A stretch of DNA of 48,183 nt from Deltaproteobacteria bacterium (GCA_020854145.1 JADZFZ010000904.1:1-48183), one strand, 5' to 3'. Positions 17,091-25,175 are shown, counted from the stretch's first letter. The notes: generated by a model from the letters alone, not told the origin. Program-made: numbers and translations.

Positions 17091-17390
17091 TCAGCGGCGG
17101 CGGCCCTGCTGCTGCGTCGGCTGGAACGCCAGGCGCGCCCTGTCGCTCCACGTGATGACGTGACGCCTCTCGAGCATGGTCAGCAGCGACTCGTAGGTCT
17201 TCACGCCCACGGCGTCGCTCCACGAGAGAACCCGCTGCTTCTCGAGGATGTCGAAGAGCCCTTTGATGTCTCCCGTTCGACCCAACCGCGTGCGGTCGCT
17301 CCACATGAGCATGTTCTTGCGCTCGAGTACCTCGAGCAGCGTTCCAAACGCTTCGAGATTGCCTTCGACCTCTTGCTGGATTTCGGACAT
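17091..17390 (-). CDS. Unknown 99-residue protein with three WSD repeats
   Basis: I do not recognise this family. The ATG at 17390 has a good ribosome binding site (GAGGAG, 9 bases before). The protein has three copies of a 24-27-residue unit: LLEVLERKNMLMWSDRTRL (18-36), LFDILEKQRVLSWSDAVGV (45-63) and LLTMLERRHVITWSDRARL (69-87). The shared pattern is L-x2-LE-x6-WSD. Each unit looks like an amphipathic helix followed by a turn and a short helix, loosely like SHOCT-type hairpins. There is no signal peptide or membrane helix, so it should be cytoplasmic. The tail is Gln/Arg-rich. It sits between the T6SS activator and a zinc-ribbon protein, inside the T6SS locus, which makes it a candidate accessory or regulatory protein. 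The link to secretion is inference. Confidence 0.75.
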   Translation of the reverse strand: MSEIQQEVEGNLEAFGTLLEVLERKNMLMWSDRTRLGRTGDIKGLFDILEKQRVLSWSDAVGVKTYESLLTMLERRHVITWSDRARLAFQPTQQQGRRR

Positions 17391-17458
17391 GGGCGTCGCT
17401 CCTCGCGCGATGGCGGTTGTGGGGGCTCGTTCATACGCACGTCGCTCCGCGGAATCAA

Positions 17459-17475
17459 GACGCCTCTACGGCGTC
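17459..17475 (-). terminator. Hairpin between the zinc-ribbon gene and the repeat protein gene
   Basis: GACGCC (17459-17464) and GGCGTC (17470-17475) pair around a five-base loop. In the minus direction the stem is followed by TTGATT, giving a weak U-rich tail. It lies about 100 bases after the zinc-ribbon stop at 17573, with the rest of the 182-base gap free for a promoter of the repeat protein gene. Confidence 0.5.
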
Positions 17476-17572
17476 GCGCTCCAGCCTCGCGTCGGCGGCC
17501 ATGCTGCTCGCGCAGCGCGGCTCGCTCTCCGGATGCAAATCGGGCGCCCAACGTGGCGGCCGCCTTCGCTCG

Positions 17573-18010
17573 TCACTCCTCGGTGGACGCGTGCCGACGA
17601 CCCGCCTGCGGGAATCGGTGCGGCGGCGGCTCGGCCACTCCGAGGAAGACCACGAGATCGTCCCCTTCGTCGCGCGTCCCACCCAGAAACCCGGAGAGCT
17701 CCGCGCGCGCGACGGCGAAGTAGCCCCGGTCGCTTCGACACAGCGCAACCCTGCCGGTGTGCTCGCAGATGCGGCACCACGAGAAGCTCTGCCCGAAGCG
17801 CGCTTCGGGGTCGTCGATCATGACGAAGCCAGTGGCCTCGCACGCCGCGCAGTCGACCTCCCCGACGAGACTTCGGCTCTCGCGGTCCCGCGTCGTTGCC
17901 TCCGTGCGCCGTTGCTGCTCGAGGTGCTCGGCGATCGGATACCCGCAATGAGGGCACGACGACGCGCGATCCGACACGTTCTGCGCACACTCCGGACACG
18001 TCACCAGCAT
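17573..18010 (-). CDS. Small protein with zinc ribbon and DnaJ-like CxxCxxTG motifs
   Basis: This is a 145-residue protein read from the ATG at 18010, which has AAGAGAG upstream; longer in-frame starts lead into sequence without similarity. Residues 5-22 form a zinc ribbon (CPECAQNVSDRASSCPHCG). Two further knuckles, CAACEATG and CRICEHTG with a later Cys, resemble the CxxCxGxG units of DnaJ zinc fingers. The last part is an alpha/beta segment (GYFAVARAELSGFLGG, then DDLVVFLGVAE) with a basic tail. Function is unknown; such proteins bind proteins or nucleic acid. It lies 408 bases from the divergent hcp gene, within the T6SS locus. Confidence 0.75.
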   Translation of the reverse strand: MLVTCPECAQNVSDRASSCPHCGYPIAEHLEQQRRTEATTRDRESRSLVGEVDCAACEATGFVMIDDPEARFGQSFSWCRICEHTGRVALCRSDRGYFAVARAELSGFLGGTRDEGDDLVVFLGVAEPPPHRFPQAGRRHASTEE

Positions 18011-18125
18011 CGGCCGTCTCTCTTCTCTCTTCGTCTTCTCTGGCGCCCGCACCGCTGCCGACGCGAGCCGCACCTCATATCACGCGCGCGGCGACCTCCG
18101 CTGCGGTGCGCGTTCCGTCACGAAG

Positions 18126-18185
18126 GTTGGACTGTGGTCCCACGTTGGACGGCAGTCCAACGGCTCCGTGGTCGCGCAGTCCAAT
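18126..18185. repeat. Cluster of four TTGGAC/GTCCAA half-sites
   Basis: GTTGGAC occurs at 18126-18132 and 18144-18150; GTCCAAC is at 18155-18161 and GTCCAAT at 18179-18185. The inner pair forms a perfect seven-base inverted repeat around GGCA; the outer pair flanks it in the same inverted orientation. A further small palindrome, GTGGTCCCAC, lies between the first two. The arrangement looks like a multi-site operator rather than a terminator, because there is no gene end nearby and no U-run. Confidence 0.55.
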
Positions 18186-18325
18186 CGACGGCCCTGGATC
18201 ACGTGTTTTGGCCATCCACGCGTTGGCGCGATGTCTGCTCTAGTCGCTGGCACCAAGCACAACGCTTCGACGACCTGCTCGTTGTGAGAGTTGTCAGCGC
18301 GGCGACCGTCATCTCCAGATCGCAG

Positions 18326-18353
18326 TTGTGATCGCCTAGCGCTCGACTACGCT
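18326..18353 (+). promoter_or_regulatory. Weak candidate -35/-10 pair for hcp
   Basis: TTGTGA (18326-18331) and TACGCT (18348-18353) are separated by 16 bases, 66 bases before the hcp start. Both boxes are poor matches, so this is only a suggestion. Confidence 0.2.
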
Positions 18354-18418
18354 GCCGCCCTTCCAATCGATCGGCTGTCGCCGAGCAGGTTCCTCGACAC
18401 CACCACGCAGAGGTCACC

Positions 18419-18910
18419 ATGGCTGAGACCGTACATCTCTTTCTCAAGTCGAACGGCGCGGATGTTAAGGGCGAGTCCACGCAGACGAGCCTCGGTCGCG
18501 AAGGCTCCATCGAGTGCCTCTACTTCGAGGACGCCGTCCGCACGGCGCGCGAGCGCGGCACCGGCATGGCGACCGGTCGTCGCACCTACGAGCCCATCGT
18601 GTTCTGCAAGAGGATCGACAAGTCGAGCCCGCTGCTCGCCAAGTCGCTCTGCAACAACGAAGTGATCGAGGGCACCTTCAAGTTCTTCCGCCCGAACCCG
18701 ACCGGCGACGGCACGACGCAGCACTTCTTCACCATCGAGATCGCGGAAGGCCGCATCGCGGGCATCAAGCGCGTGTCGCCCAACACGATCGACCCCGCCA
18801 GCGCGTCGGCGCCTCCGCTCGAGGAGATCGGCTTCGTCTTCCACACGATCACGTGGACGTACGAGGACGGCGGCGTGACGCACACCGACAACTGGCGCGA
18901 GAACACCTGA
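18419..18910 (+). CDS. hcp: T6SS tube protein Hcp (TssD)
   Basis: Hcp hexamers stack into the inner tube expelled by the sheath, and can carry effectors. The protein has 163 residues, the usual length. Family landmarks: VHLFLKSNGADVKGES, IECLYFEDAV, RTYEPIVFCKRIDKSSPLLA, EGTFKFFRPNPTG, HFFTIEIAEGRIAGIKRVSP and FVFHTITWTYEDGG near the C-terminus. The ATG has AGAGG five bases upstream. It leads the plus-strand T6SS block, as expected for a highly expressed product, and a 408-base control region lies before it. Confidence 0.96.
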   Translation: MAETVHLFLKSNGADVKGESTQTSLGREGSIECLYFEDAVRTARERGTGMATGRRTYEPIVFCKRIDKSSPLLAKSLCNNEVIEGTFKFFRPNPTGDGTTQHFFTIEIAEGRIAGIKRVSPNTIDPASASAPPLEEIGFVFHTITWTYEDGGVTHTDNWRENT

Positions 18911-18961
18911 TCGCGTCGCGCGGGCTCGGGCTCGCGCAACCGTAGCTGTTGGCCGCGCTCC

Positions 18962-19369
18962 ATGGGTCGTGCGAAGCTGCACCCCATGGGGCGCGGACTG
19001 CTTTCCAGGATCAAAGCCGGCGCCGATTCGCGCCCGCTCGACGAGGTCGAGTCGATCACCGATCACCTGCGTGCGCTGCTCAACACGCGCATCGGCGAGT
19101 CGGCCACGGCGCCCGAGTTCGGCGTCATCGACATCTCCGACCTGCTCCACAACTTCCCCGACGCGGTCGGCATCCTGCAGCGATCGATTCGCCAGACGAT
19201 CCTGCACTACGAGCCGCGGCTGAAGAACGTCAGCATTCGTCACGTGACGACCGACGACCAGCTGATGCTGAACTTCGAGATCGTCGCGCAGCTCGCCCGC
19301 AAAGGCTCTCGCGGCGTCATTCGATTCCACACGCACGTCAAGCCGACCGGCGCAGTCGACGTCTTCTGA
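18962..19369 (+). CDS. tssE: T6SS baseplate protein TssE (gp25-like)
   Basis: TssE is the lysozyme-like gp25 homologue of the baseplate that starts sheath assembly. The protein has 135 residues. It matches the family in GLLSRIKAGADSR, ITDHLRALLNTRIGESA, FGVIDISDLLH, SIRQTILHYEPRLKNVSIRH and the closing FHTHVKPTGAVDVF. The conserved EPRL motif is present. Two starts are possible: ATG 18962, or ATG 18986, which begins nearer the conserved part. Neither has a strong ribosome binding site. It lies 51 bases after hcp. Confidence 0.93.
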   Translation: MGRAKLHPMGRGLLSRIKAGADSRPLDEVESITDHLRALLNTRIGESATAPEFGVIDISDLLHNFPDAVGILQRSIRQTILHYEPRLKNVSIRHVTTDDQLMLNFEIVAQLARKGSRGVIRFHTHVKPTGAVDVF

Positions 19370-19472
19370 ACGCGCCCCGCATTCGGCTCGCGCGCCGGCA
19401 CGCCCGTGCGTCACAGGAATGCGACACGGCCGCGGGCCGCGTGTATCATCGCGTCCCCCGAGGCGAGGCCGC

Positions 19473-21227
19473 GTGTTCAGCAAGTACTACCAGAGCGAGC
19501 TGACGTACCTGCGCGAGCTCGGCCGCGCATTCGCGTTGGCCAATCCCGCCATCGCGGGCCTCTTGGCCGAGCGGGGCGGAGACCCCGACGTCGAGCGCCT
19601 GCTCGAAGGCTTCGCGTTCCTCACCGCGCGTGTTCGCGAGCGCATCGACGACTCGGTCCCCGAGATCGTGCAGTCGCTGGCGCAGCTCATCCTGCCGCAG
19701 TACCTCCGCACGCTGCCCGCGGCCGCGATCGTCGAGCTGTCGCCAATCATGAACGCGCTGCGCGGTCGCCAGCGTGTACCGCGAGGGACCGAGCTCGCGG
19801 CCGTGCCGATGGAGGGGACGTCCTGCCGCTTCCGCACGACGGCCGACATCGATCTCGTCCCCCTCGCGATCCAGGACGTGGTGCTCGATCCGTCGGCGGC
19901 TGGCTTGCCGGTCGTGCGCGTGCAGCTGCAGACCACGGAGCCCGGCCGCGCGCTCGTCCTGCACCAGGATGGAGTCCGCTTTTTCGTCCAGGGCGAGCTG
20001 TCGGTCGCGAGCACCTTGTTGCTGTGGTTCCTGAAGCACTGCCGCAAGGTCACGATCAAGGGGGCGTCGGGTCGAGGCCGCAGCGTCGAGCTCCCCGGCT
20101 CGGTGGTCTCGGCGCCCGCGTTCGATCCCGCCAACGCGATGTTGCCGTGGCCCGACTTCGCCCCCGCCGGGTATCGGCTCGTTCAGGAGTACCTGACCTT
20201 CCCGCAGAAGTTCCTCTTCTTCGACGTCAAGGGGCTCGATGCCGCCCTCGCGGACGTGCTCGACGATCGCATCGAGCTCGCGTTCCAGTTCGATCGGCCG
20301 CCGGACCTGCCCGCGCGCATCGGCAAGGACATCCTCCGCCTGCACTGCGCGCCGGTCATCAACCTCTTCCGCGGCTCGTCGGATCCCATCCGACGCGATC
20401 CCTTGCAGGCCGAGTATCTCCTGCGCGCCGCCGACGTGGATCCGTACCACATGGAGATCTACGCGGTGGACGCCGTGGTCGGCCTCCAAGCAGGACGCGC
20501 CGAGCGCAAGACCTATCACCCGTTCTTCGCGTTCACCCACGCGTTGCAGGGCGGCTCGGACCAGGCGTACTACCGCATCCGCCGCACGCCCTCCCCGGTG
20601 GACGACGGCATCGACACCTACCTCGCGCTCGTGACTCCGCGCGACGCGCGACCCGAGGCGGTCGAGGAGACGTTGTCGCTCGACATCGTCTGCACCAACC
20701 GCTCGCTTCCATCGAAGCTCAGGCCCGGTGACATCTCGGTGCCCACGCAATCGTCGCCGACGACGGCGAAGTTCAAGAACATCACGCCGGTCACCAAACC
20801 CATCCGTCCGCCTCTCGGCTCCGAGCTCCACTGGCGACTGCTCTCGCATCTCGCGATCGGCCACCGCTCGCTCGCGGACGCGGCCGTGCTCCGTGCCGTG
20901 CTCGACGTCTACAACTTCCACGCGCTCGCCGAGCACCAGGTCGGTCGGACGAATCGCCTTCGGATCGAGGCGATCCAGAACGTCACCTCGCGACCCATCA
21001 CGCGACTTCTCGGCAACACTCCCGTGCGCGGAGTGCAGACCACGGTCGAGATCGAAGAGTCCAACTTCGCCGGCCGCGGCGATGCGTTCGTGTTCGGTTC
21101 CGTCATCGAGGAGCTGTTCGCCGCGCACGTCACGATGAACTCCTTCAACGAGCTGCTCGTGCGTCTCCAACCTTCGCAGTCGGAGTACCGATGGCCGGCC
21201 CGGAATGGCCGAGTGGCGCTCCTCTGA
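19473..21227 (+). CDS. tssF: T6SS baseplate protein TssF
   Basis: TssF forms the baseplate wedge with TssG. The protein has 584 residues from GTG 19473, chosen because the family N-terminus FSKYYQSELTYLRELG begins right there and GAGGC lies just before it; an in-frame ATG upstream would add 18 unlike residues. Landmarks: RLLEGFAFLTARVRERIDD, LILPQYLRTLPAAAIVEL, RGTELAAVPMEGTSCRFRTT, YLTFPQKFLFFDVKGLD, LHCAPVINLF, and the C-terminal LFAAHVTMNSFNELLV. Its end overlaps tssG by 37 bases in another frame, so the two are tightly coupled. Confidence 0.95.
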   Translation: MFSKYYQSELTYLRELGRAFALANPAIAGLLAERGGDPDVERLLEGFAFLTARVRERIDDSVPEIVQSLAQLILPQYLRTLPAAAIVELSPIMNALRGRQRVPRGTELAAVPMEGTSCRFRTTADIDLVPLAIQDVVLDPSAAGLPVVRVQLQTTEPGRALVLHQDGVRFFVQGELSVASTLLLWFLKHCRKVTIKGASGRGRSVELPGSVVSAPAFDPANAMLPWPDFAPAGYRLVQEYLTFPQKFLFFDVKGLDAALADVLDDRIELAFQFDRPPDLPARIGKDILRLHCAPVINLFRGSSDPIRRDPLQAEYLLRAADVDPYHMEIYAVDAVVGLQAGRAERKTYHPFFAFTHALQGGSDQAYYRIRRTPSPVDDGIDTYLALVTPRDARPEAVEETLSLDIVCTNRSLPSKLRPGDISVPTQSSPTTAKFKNITPVTKPIRPPLGSELHWRLLSHLAIGHRSLADAAVLRAVLDVYNFHALAEHQVGRTNRLRIEAIQNVTSRPITRLLGNTPVRGVQTTVEIEESNFAGRGDAFVFGSVIEELFAAHVTMNSFNELLVRLQPSQSEYRWPARNGRVALL

Positions 21228-22411
21228 CCGAAGAGTTGCCGCTCTCGGGTGAGCACTCGCTCACGCTCCCGCCCGACTCGCCGACGATGCCGCTGGCGCT
21301 CGAGGATCAGCCGGCCGTCCGCCTCGTGATCGAGCGTGGTCACAAGAAGTCGTTCCTCGCCGTGATGGGCGTGCTCGAGCGGATGACCCCGCACGCTCCG
21401 CGCGTCGGCGGGCTCGGTCCCGTCGTCGAGGAGATGATTCGATTCAGGCACGACATCCGGCTGCAGTTCGCCGCGGGCGACGTCGCGAGCGTCGAGCTGA
21501 AGCACATCCCCAGTGACCCGACCGATCAGCTGTCACCGCCACGGCCGTTGTTCGAGGTCTCGACGACGTTCCTCGGGTTGACCGGCAGCTCGAGCCCGCT
21601 GGCGAGCTACTTCCTGGAAGAGGTGCTGTTCGAGGACGCCGACGAGCCCGCGCAACGCGACTTCCTCGACCTCTTCCACCATCGGCTCATCTCGCTCTTC
21701 TACCGCGTCAGCACCCGGTGCAACGCGCTCGGCGAGCACCAGAGCGATCAGAGCGACTCGTGGTCCAAGCGCCTCCTCTCGCTCGGCGGATTCGACACGT
21801 ACGACCGGCCTTACGGCGGCCGCCTCCCCGCGTGGCGGCTCCTGCGACTGACACCGCTGCTCGCGCGAAACGCGCGAACCGCCGAAGCGCTGCGCATCGC
21901 AGTGAAGGACACGTTCGGGATCGAGCTCGGCGACGGCGAGGTCGACGTCCAGCAGTTCGTCGGCGGCCGCATCCCCGTCGAGCCCGAGCAGCGCATGCGC
22001 CTCGGTCTGGCCAACGGTCTGCTCGGACACAACGCCGTGCTCGGCGCACGCATCTTCGATCGCGCGAGCAAGTTCCGCGTGAAGCTCGGCCCGCTCGGCT
22101 ACGAGACCTATCGCAAGTTCCTCCCGGGCGGCGATCACCTCAGCACGCTCAAGGAGCTCGTCTCTCTCTTCTGTCGGGATCCGCTCGACTACGACGTCGA
22201 GCTCACGCTCGCGACCGGTAGCAAGAGCACGTTCCGTCTCGGCGGGCCCAAGGCCACGAAGCTCGGCACCGACAGCTGGCTCGGCAGCGCGAGCCATCAG
22301 GAGACGAAGGTGATCGTCGAAGTCTCACAGGATTCCGAAGCGGATCGAGAAAGCGACAGCGCTGTTGCATCCGCGGCCCGGTCTAGGATTATCCTCGCGA
22401 CCTCCGAGTGA
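21191..22411 (+). CDS. tssG: T6SS baseplate protein TssG
   Basis: TssG is the wedge partner of TssF. The protein has 406 residues. Landmarks: FLAVMGVLERM, EMIRFRHDIRLQFAAGDVAS, PLFEVSTTFLGLTGSSSPLA, FLDLFHHRLISLFYRV, RLTPLLARNARTAEALRIAV, DTFGIELGDGEVDVQQFVGG, LGARIFDRASKFRVKLGPL and TYRKFLPGGDHL. The family usually ends soon after the TWLG-type motif (here DSWLGSASHQ). The tail beyond it (SQDSEADRESDSAVASAA) is acidic and low in complexity. The start overlaps tssF by 37 bases. The stop is 57 bases before the likely clpV start. Confidence 0.93.
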   Translation: MAGPEWPSGAPLTEELPLSGEHSLTLPPDSPTMPLALEDQPAVRLVIERGHKKSFLAVMGVLERMTPHAPRVGGLGPVVEEMIRFRHDIRLQFAAGDVASVELKHIPSDPTDQLSPPRPLFEVSTTFLGLTGSSSPLASYFLEEVLFEDADEPAQRDFLDLFHHRLISLFYRVSTRCNALGEHQSDQSDSWSKRLLSLGGFDTYDRPYGGRLPAWRLLRLTPLLARNARTAEALRIAVKDTFGIELGDGEVDVQQFVGGRIPVEPEQRMRLGLANGLLGHNAVLGARIFDRASKFRVKLGPLGYETYRKFLPGGDHLSTLKELVSLFCRDPLDYDVELTLATGSKSTFRLGGPKATKLGTDSWLGSASHQETKVIVEVSQDSEADRESDSAVASAARSRIILATSE

Positions 22412-22456
22412 GCCGGACACGGCGCGGCGCCGTGGCCCGAAGCACTGAAGACTCGG

Positions 22457-22471
22457 AAGGAGACCACCATT
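22457..22471 (+). promoter_or_regulatory. Ribosome binding site and probable ATT start of clpV
   Basis: AAGGAG (22457-22462) is followed by six bases and then ATT (22469-22471). Between the tssG stop and the first in-frame ATG (22523) there is no in-frame ATG or GTG; the only other weak options are CTG at 22445 and 22490. The sequence after the ATT (RADSKALVRRLTPTGTKMLE) matches the start of the ClpV N-domain, so this site decides the start. Confidence 0.6.
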
Positions 22472-25102
22472 CGCGCCGACTCCAAGGCCCTGGTTCGCCG
22501 GCTCACGCCCACCGGAACGAAGATGCTCGAGTCTGCCGTCGCTCGTGCGATGAGCGCGCAGCACTACGAGATCATGGTCGAGCATCTGCTCCAAGCGATG
22601 CTCGAGCCGACGGTGAGCGACGCCGCGTACGTCCTTCAACACTTCGGACAAGACAAGTCGCGCATCCTCGGCCGTGTGATGAAGGTCCTGGAGCGGATGC
22701 GATCCGGCAATGCCGGCCGACCCGTTTTCTCCGAGACGCTCTTCCAGTGGATGGAAGACACGTGGCTCTGGGTATCGCTCGATCAGAGCGCGGCGCGCAT
22801 CCGCTCGGGCGCTCTGTTCGCCGAGTTCGTGATGCGCGCGTCGCGTTACAGCGGCGAGCAGTACCCGGAGCTCGACGCGATCCCGATCGACGAGATCAAG
22901 AAGCAGTTCCTCGACATCGTGCAGCCCTCGCCCGAGACAGCCGAAGCGGCGCCGGCCATCGAGGGAGCTGCAGCAGGGCCGGGCGCGGGCCCCGGAGCTC
23001 CCGCGGGCCGCGGAGACGAAGCCCTCAAGCGCTTCTGCACGAACTTCACGCAGAAGGCGCGTGACGGGAAGATCGATCCGATCTTCGGCCGGCACCGCGA
23101 GATCCGGCAGATGATCGACATCCTCGCTCGACGCCGGAAGAACAACCCGATCGTCGTCGGTGAGGCAGGCGTCGGCAAGACGGCGCTCATCGAGGGCCTC
23201 GCGCTCGACATCGTCAACGGCAACGTCCCGGACCAGCTCAAGAACGTCGAGATCGTCGGTCTCGACCTCGGTCTCTTGCAGGCGGGCGCCGGCGTGAAAG
23301 GCGAGTTCGAGAACCGGCTCAAGTCGGTGCTCTCGGAGGTTCGATCGTCGGCCAAACCGATCATCATCTTCATCGACGAGGCGCACACGATCATCGGAGC
23401 CGGCGGCCAGCAGGGCGGTGGCGACGCGGCCAACTTGCTCAAGCCCGCGCTCGCGCGTGGTGAGCTCCGCACCATCGCGGCCACGACGTGGTCCGAGTAC
23501 AAGAAGTACTTCGAGAAGGACGCAGCGTTGGAGCGCCGCTTCCAGCCCGTGAAGGTGGACGAGCCGTCGGTGCAGGACGGCATCCTCATGCTGCGCGGTC
23601 TGCGACCCATCTTCGAGGACGTCCACAAGGTCGCGATCCGCGACGAGGCCGTCGTCGCTGCGGTCGAGCTGTCGAGCCGGTACATCTCGGGACGACAGCT
23701 GCCCGACAAGGCCGTCGATCTGCTCGACACCGCGGCGGCGCGCGTGAAGATCGAGCTCGGCGCCAAGCCCGACGACATCATGGCGATCGAGCTCGACATC
23801 GCAGGCTACGACCGCGCCAAGAACGCGATCGAGCGCGACATGAAGGACGGCGTCGTGGTCGACCCCGAGAAGCTCCCGGCGATCGAGGAGAAGCTCCTCA
23901 AGGCCAAGGAGGACCTCGCCAAGCTCCGCGCACACTGGGAGACGGAGCTCGCCGCGGTCAACGAGCTGCGCAAGGCGCGCGAGGCGCTCGTGAACCCGAC
24001 GCCCGATCAGGACAAGATCACCCTCGCCGAGAACCTGAAGAAGGCGCAGGACGCTGCCGAGAAAGCCCGCGGTGAAGAGCCGCTCGTGCACGCCGACGTC
24101 GACGCGGACGTCGTCGCACGCGTCGTGGCCGCATGGACGGGCATCCCCGTCGGCAAGATGAAGGGCGACCAGGTCGCCGCGATGCTGACCGTCGAGGACC
24201 GACTGCGTGAGCGCGTCCGTGGACAAGAGGCCGCGATCAAGGCCGTCGGTGAGACGATCCGCATCGCCGGCGCCGGCATCCGCAACCCGCGTACACCCGT
24301 CGGCGTCATGTTGTTCGTCGGACCGAGCGGCGTCGGCAAGACGGAGACCGCGCTCGCGCTGGCCGACGCGCTCTACGGCGGCGAACGGTTCATGACGACG
24401 ATCAACATGTCGGAGTTCCAGGAGAAGCACACCGTCTCGCGGTTGCTCGGCTCGCCTCCGGGCTACGTCGGCTACGGCGAAGGTGGCGTGCTCACCGAGG
24501 CCGTGCGGCAGCGCCCGTACTCGGTCGTCCTGCTCGACGAGTGCGAGAAGGCCGATCTCGACGTGATGAACGTCTTCTACCAGGTGTTCGACAAGGGCTC
24601 GCTCTCCGACGGCGAAGGCCGCGAGATCGACTTCAAGAACACCGTCATCATCCTCACGAGCAACCTCGCTTCCGACATCGTGATGAAGTGCTTCGAGAAG
24701 GAGGAGATCCCCTCGGTGGAAGAGGTGATCGCCGCCATTCGCCCGACGTTGAGCAAGCACTTCAAGCCCGCGTTGCTCGCGCGCATGAACATCGTTCCCT
24801 TCGGTCCGATCCTCCCGCCCATCCTCAAAGAGATCACCCAGATGCGGCTCAAGGGTCTGTCGAGCCGGCTGTGGGACAGCCACCGGATCAAGACGGATTT
24901 CGACGCGGCGCTCATCGACGAGCTCGCGAAGCGGTGCACCGAGTCGGAGACCGGCGCCCGCGCCGTGGAGCACATCCTCCGCACGTCGCTGATGCCGGCG
25001 GTCTCGCGCTCCCTGCTCGAGCGCCTGGCGTCCGGGGAGCAGCCGGCCATGTTGACCGTCGGCATCGCCCCCGACGGCGGCTGGCGCATCGACTGGGATT
25101 GA
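22469..25102 (+). CDS. clpV: T6SS sheath-recycling AAA+ ATPase ClpV (TssH)
   Basis: ClpV disassembles contracted sheaths using ATP. It has 877 residues from the ATT start. The N-domain (1-150) recognises TssC and contains HYEIMVEHLLQAML. An Ala/Pro/Gly-rich linker follows. The first AAA+ domain has Walker A GEAGVGKT (about 231) and Walker B IIFIDEAHTIIGAGG. A coiled-coil middle domain is at about 460-540. The second AAA+ domain has Walker A GPSGVGKT (about 618), EKHTVSRLLGSPPGYVGYGE and VVLLDECEKADLDVMNVFYQ. If translation began at ATG 22523, 18 residues of the first N-domain helix would be lost. It lies between tssG and the FHA gene. Confidence 0.94.
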   Translation: MRADSKALVRRLTPTGTKMLESAVARAMSAQHYEIMVEHLLQAMLEPTVSDAAYVLQHFGQDKSRILGRVMKVLERMRSGNAGRPVFSETLFQWMEDTWLWVSLDQSAARIRSGALFAEFVMRASRYSGEQYPELDAIPIDEIKKQFLDIVQPSPETAEAAPAIEGAAAGPGAGPGAPAGRGDEALKRFCTNFTQKARDGKIDPIFGRHREIRQMIDILARRRKNNPIVVGEAGVGKTALIEGLALDIVNGNVPDQLKNVEIVGLDLGLLQAGAGVKGEFENRLKSVLSEVRSSAKPIIIFIDEAHTIIGAGGQQGGGDAANLLKPALARGELRTIAATTWSEYKKYFEKDAALERRFQPVKVDEPSVQDGILMLRGLRPIFEDVHKVAIRDEAVVAAVELSSRYISGRQLPDKAVDLLDTAAARVKIELGAKPDDIMAIELDIAGYDRAKNAIERDMKDGVVVDPEKLPAIEEKLLKAKEDLAKLRAHWETELAAVNELRKAREALVNPTPDQDKITLAENLKKAQDAAEKARGEEPLVHADVDADVVARVVAAWTGIPVGKMKGDQVAAMLTVEDRLRERVRGQEAAIKAVGETIRIAGAGIRNPRTPVGVMLFVGPSGVGKTETALALADALYGGERFMTTINMSEFQEKHTVSRLLGSPPGYVGYGEGGVLTEAVRQRPYSVVLLDECEKADLDVMNVFYQVFDKGSLSDGEGREIDFKNTVIILTSNLASDIVMKCFEKEEIPSVEEVIAAIRPTLSKHFKPALLARMNIVPFGPILPPILKEITQMRLKGLSSRLWDSHRIKTDFDAALIDELAKRCTESETGARAVEHILRTSLMPAVSRSLLERLASGEQPAMLTVGIAPDGGWRIDWD

Positions 25103-25132
25103 CGGGCGGAACGGCTGACACGCAAGGAAGGC

Positions 25133-25170
25133 GCGGCGCGGGGAGGATCCTGGTAGAATCCCCGCGCCGC
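25133..25170 (+). promoter_or_regulatory. Strong hairpin just before the tagH start codon
   Basis: GCGGCGCGGGGA (25133-25144) and TCCCCGCGCCGC (25159-25170) are a perfect 12-base inverted repeat with a 14-base loop. It ends five bases before the tagH ATG. The only SD-like GGAGG overlaps the left arm and loop. It may act as an attenuator between clpV and tagH, or control tagH translation. Confidence 0.55.
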
Positions 25171-25175
25171 CATCG

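Larger units (their letters stand above)
18011..18418. promoter_or_regulatory. Divergent control region between the two T6SS blocks
   Basis: No gene is supported in these 408 bases. The region holds the promoters of the zinc-ribbon gene (minus) and of hcp (plus). Near 18126-18185 it carries a cluster of TTGGAC/GTCCAA half-sites, listed separately. A fifth near-copy, TTCCAATCGATCGG, is at 18361-18374, about 50 bases before hcp, and resembles GTCCAATCGACGG at 18179. I found no convincing sigma-54 site in it. Confidence 0.6.

Noticed and set aside
18080..18262. Short frame in the hcp control region
   Set aside because: Its codons overlap the half-site cluster, it has no ribosome binding site, and its composition is like a random frame.
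18247..18265. TGGCACCAAGCACAAC as a sigma-54 promoter for hcp
   Set aside because: The -24 half matches well, but the base pair at -12 is AA in place of GC at the required spacing.
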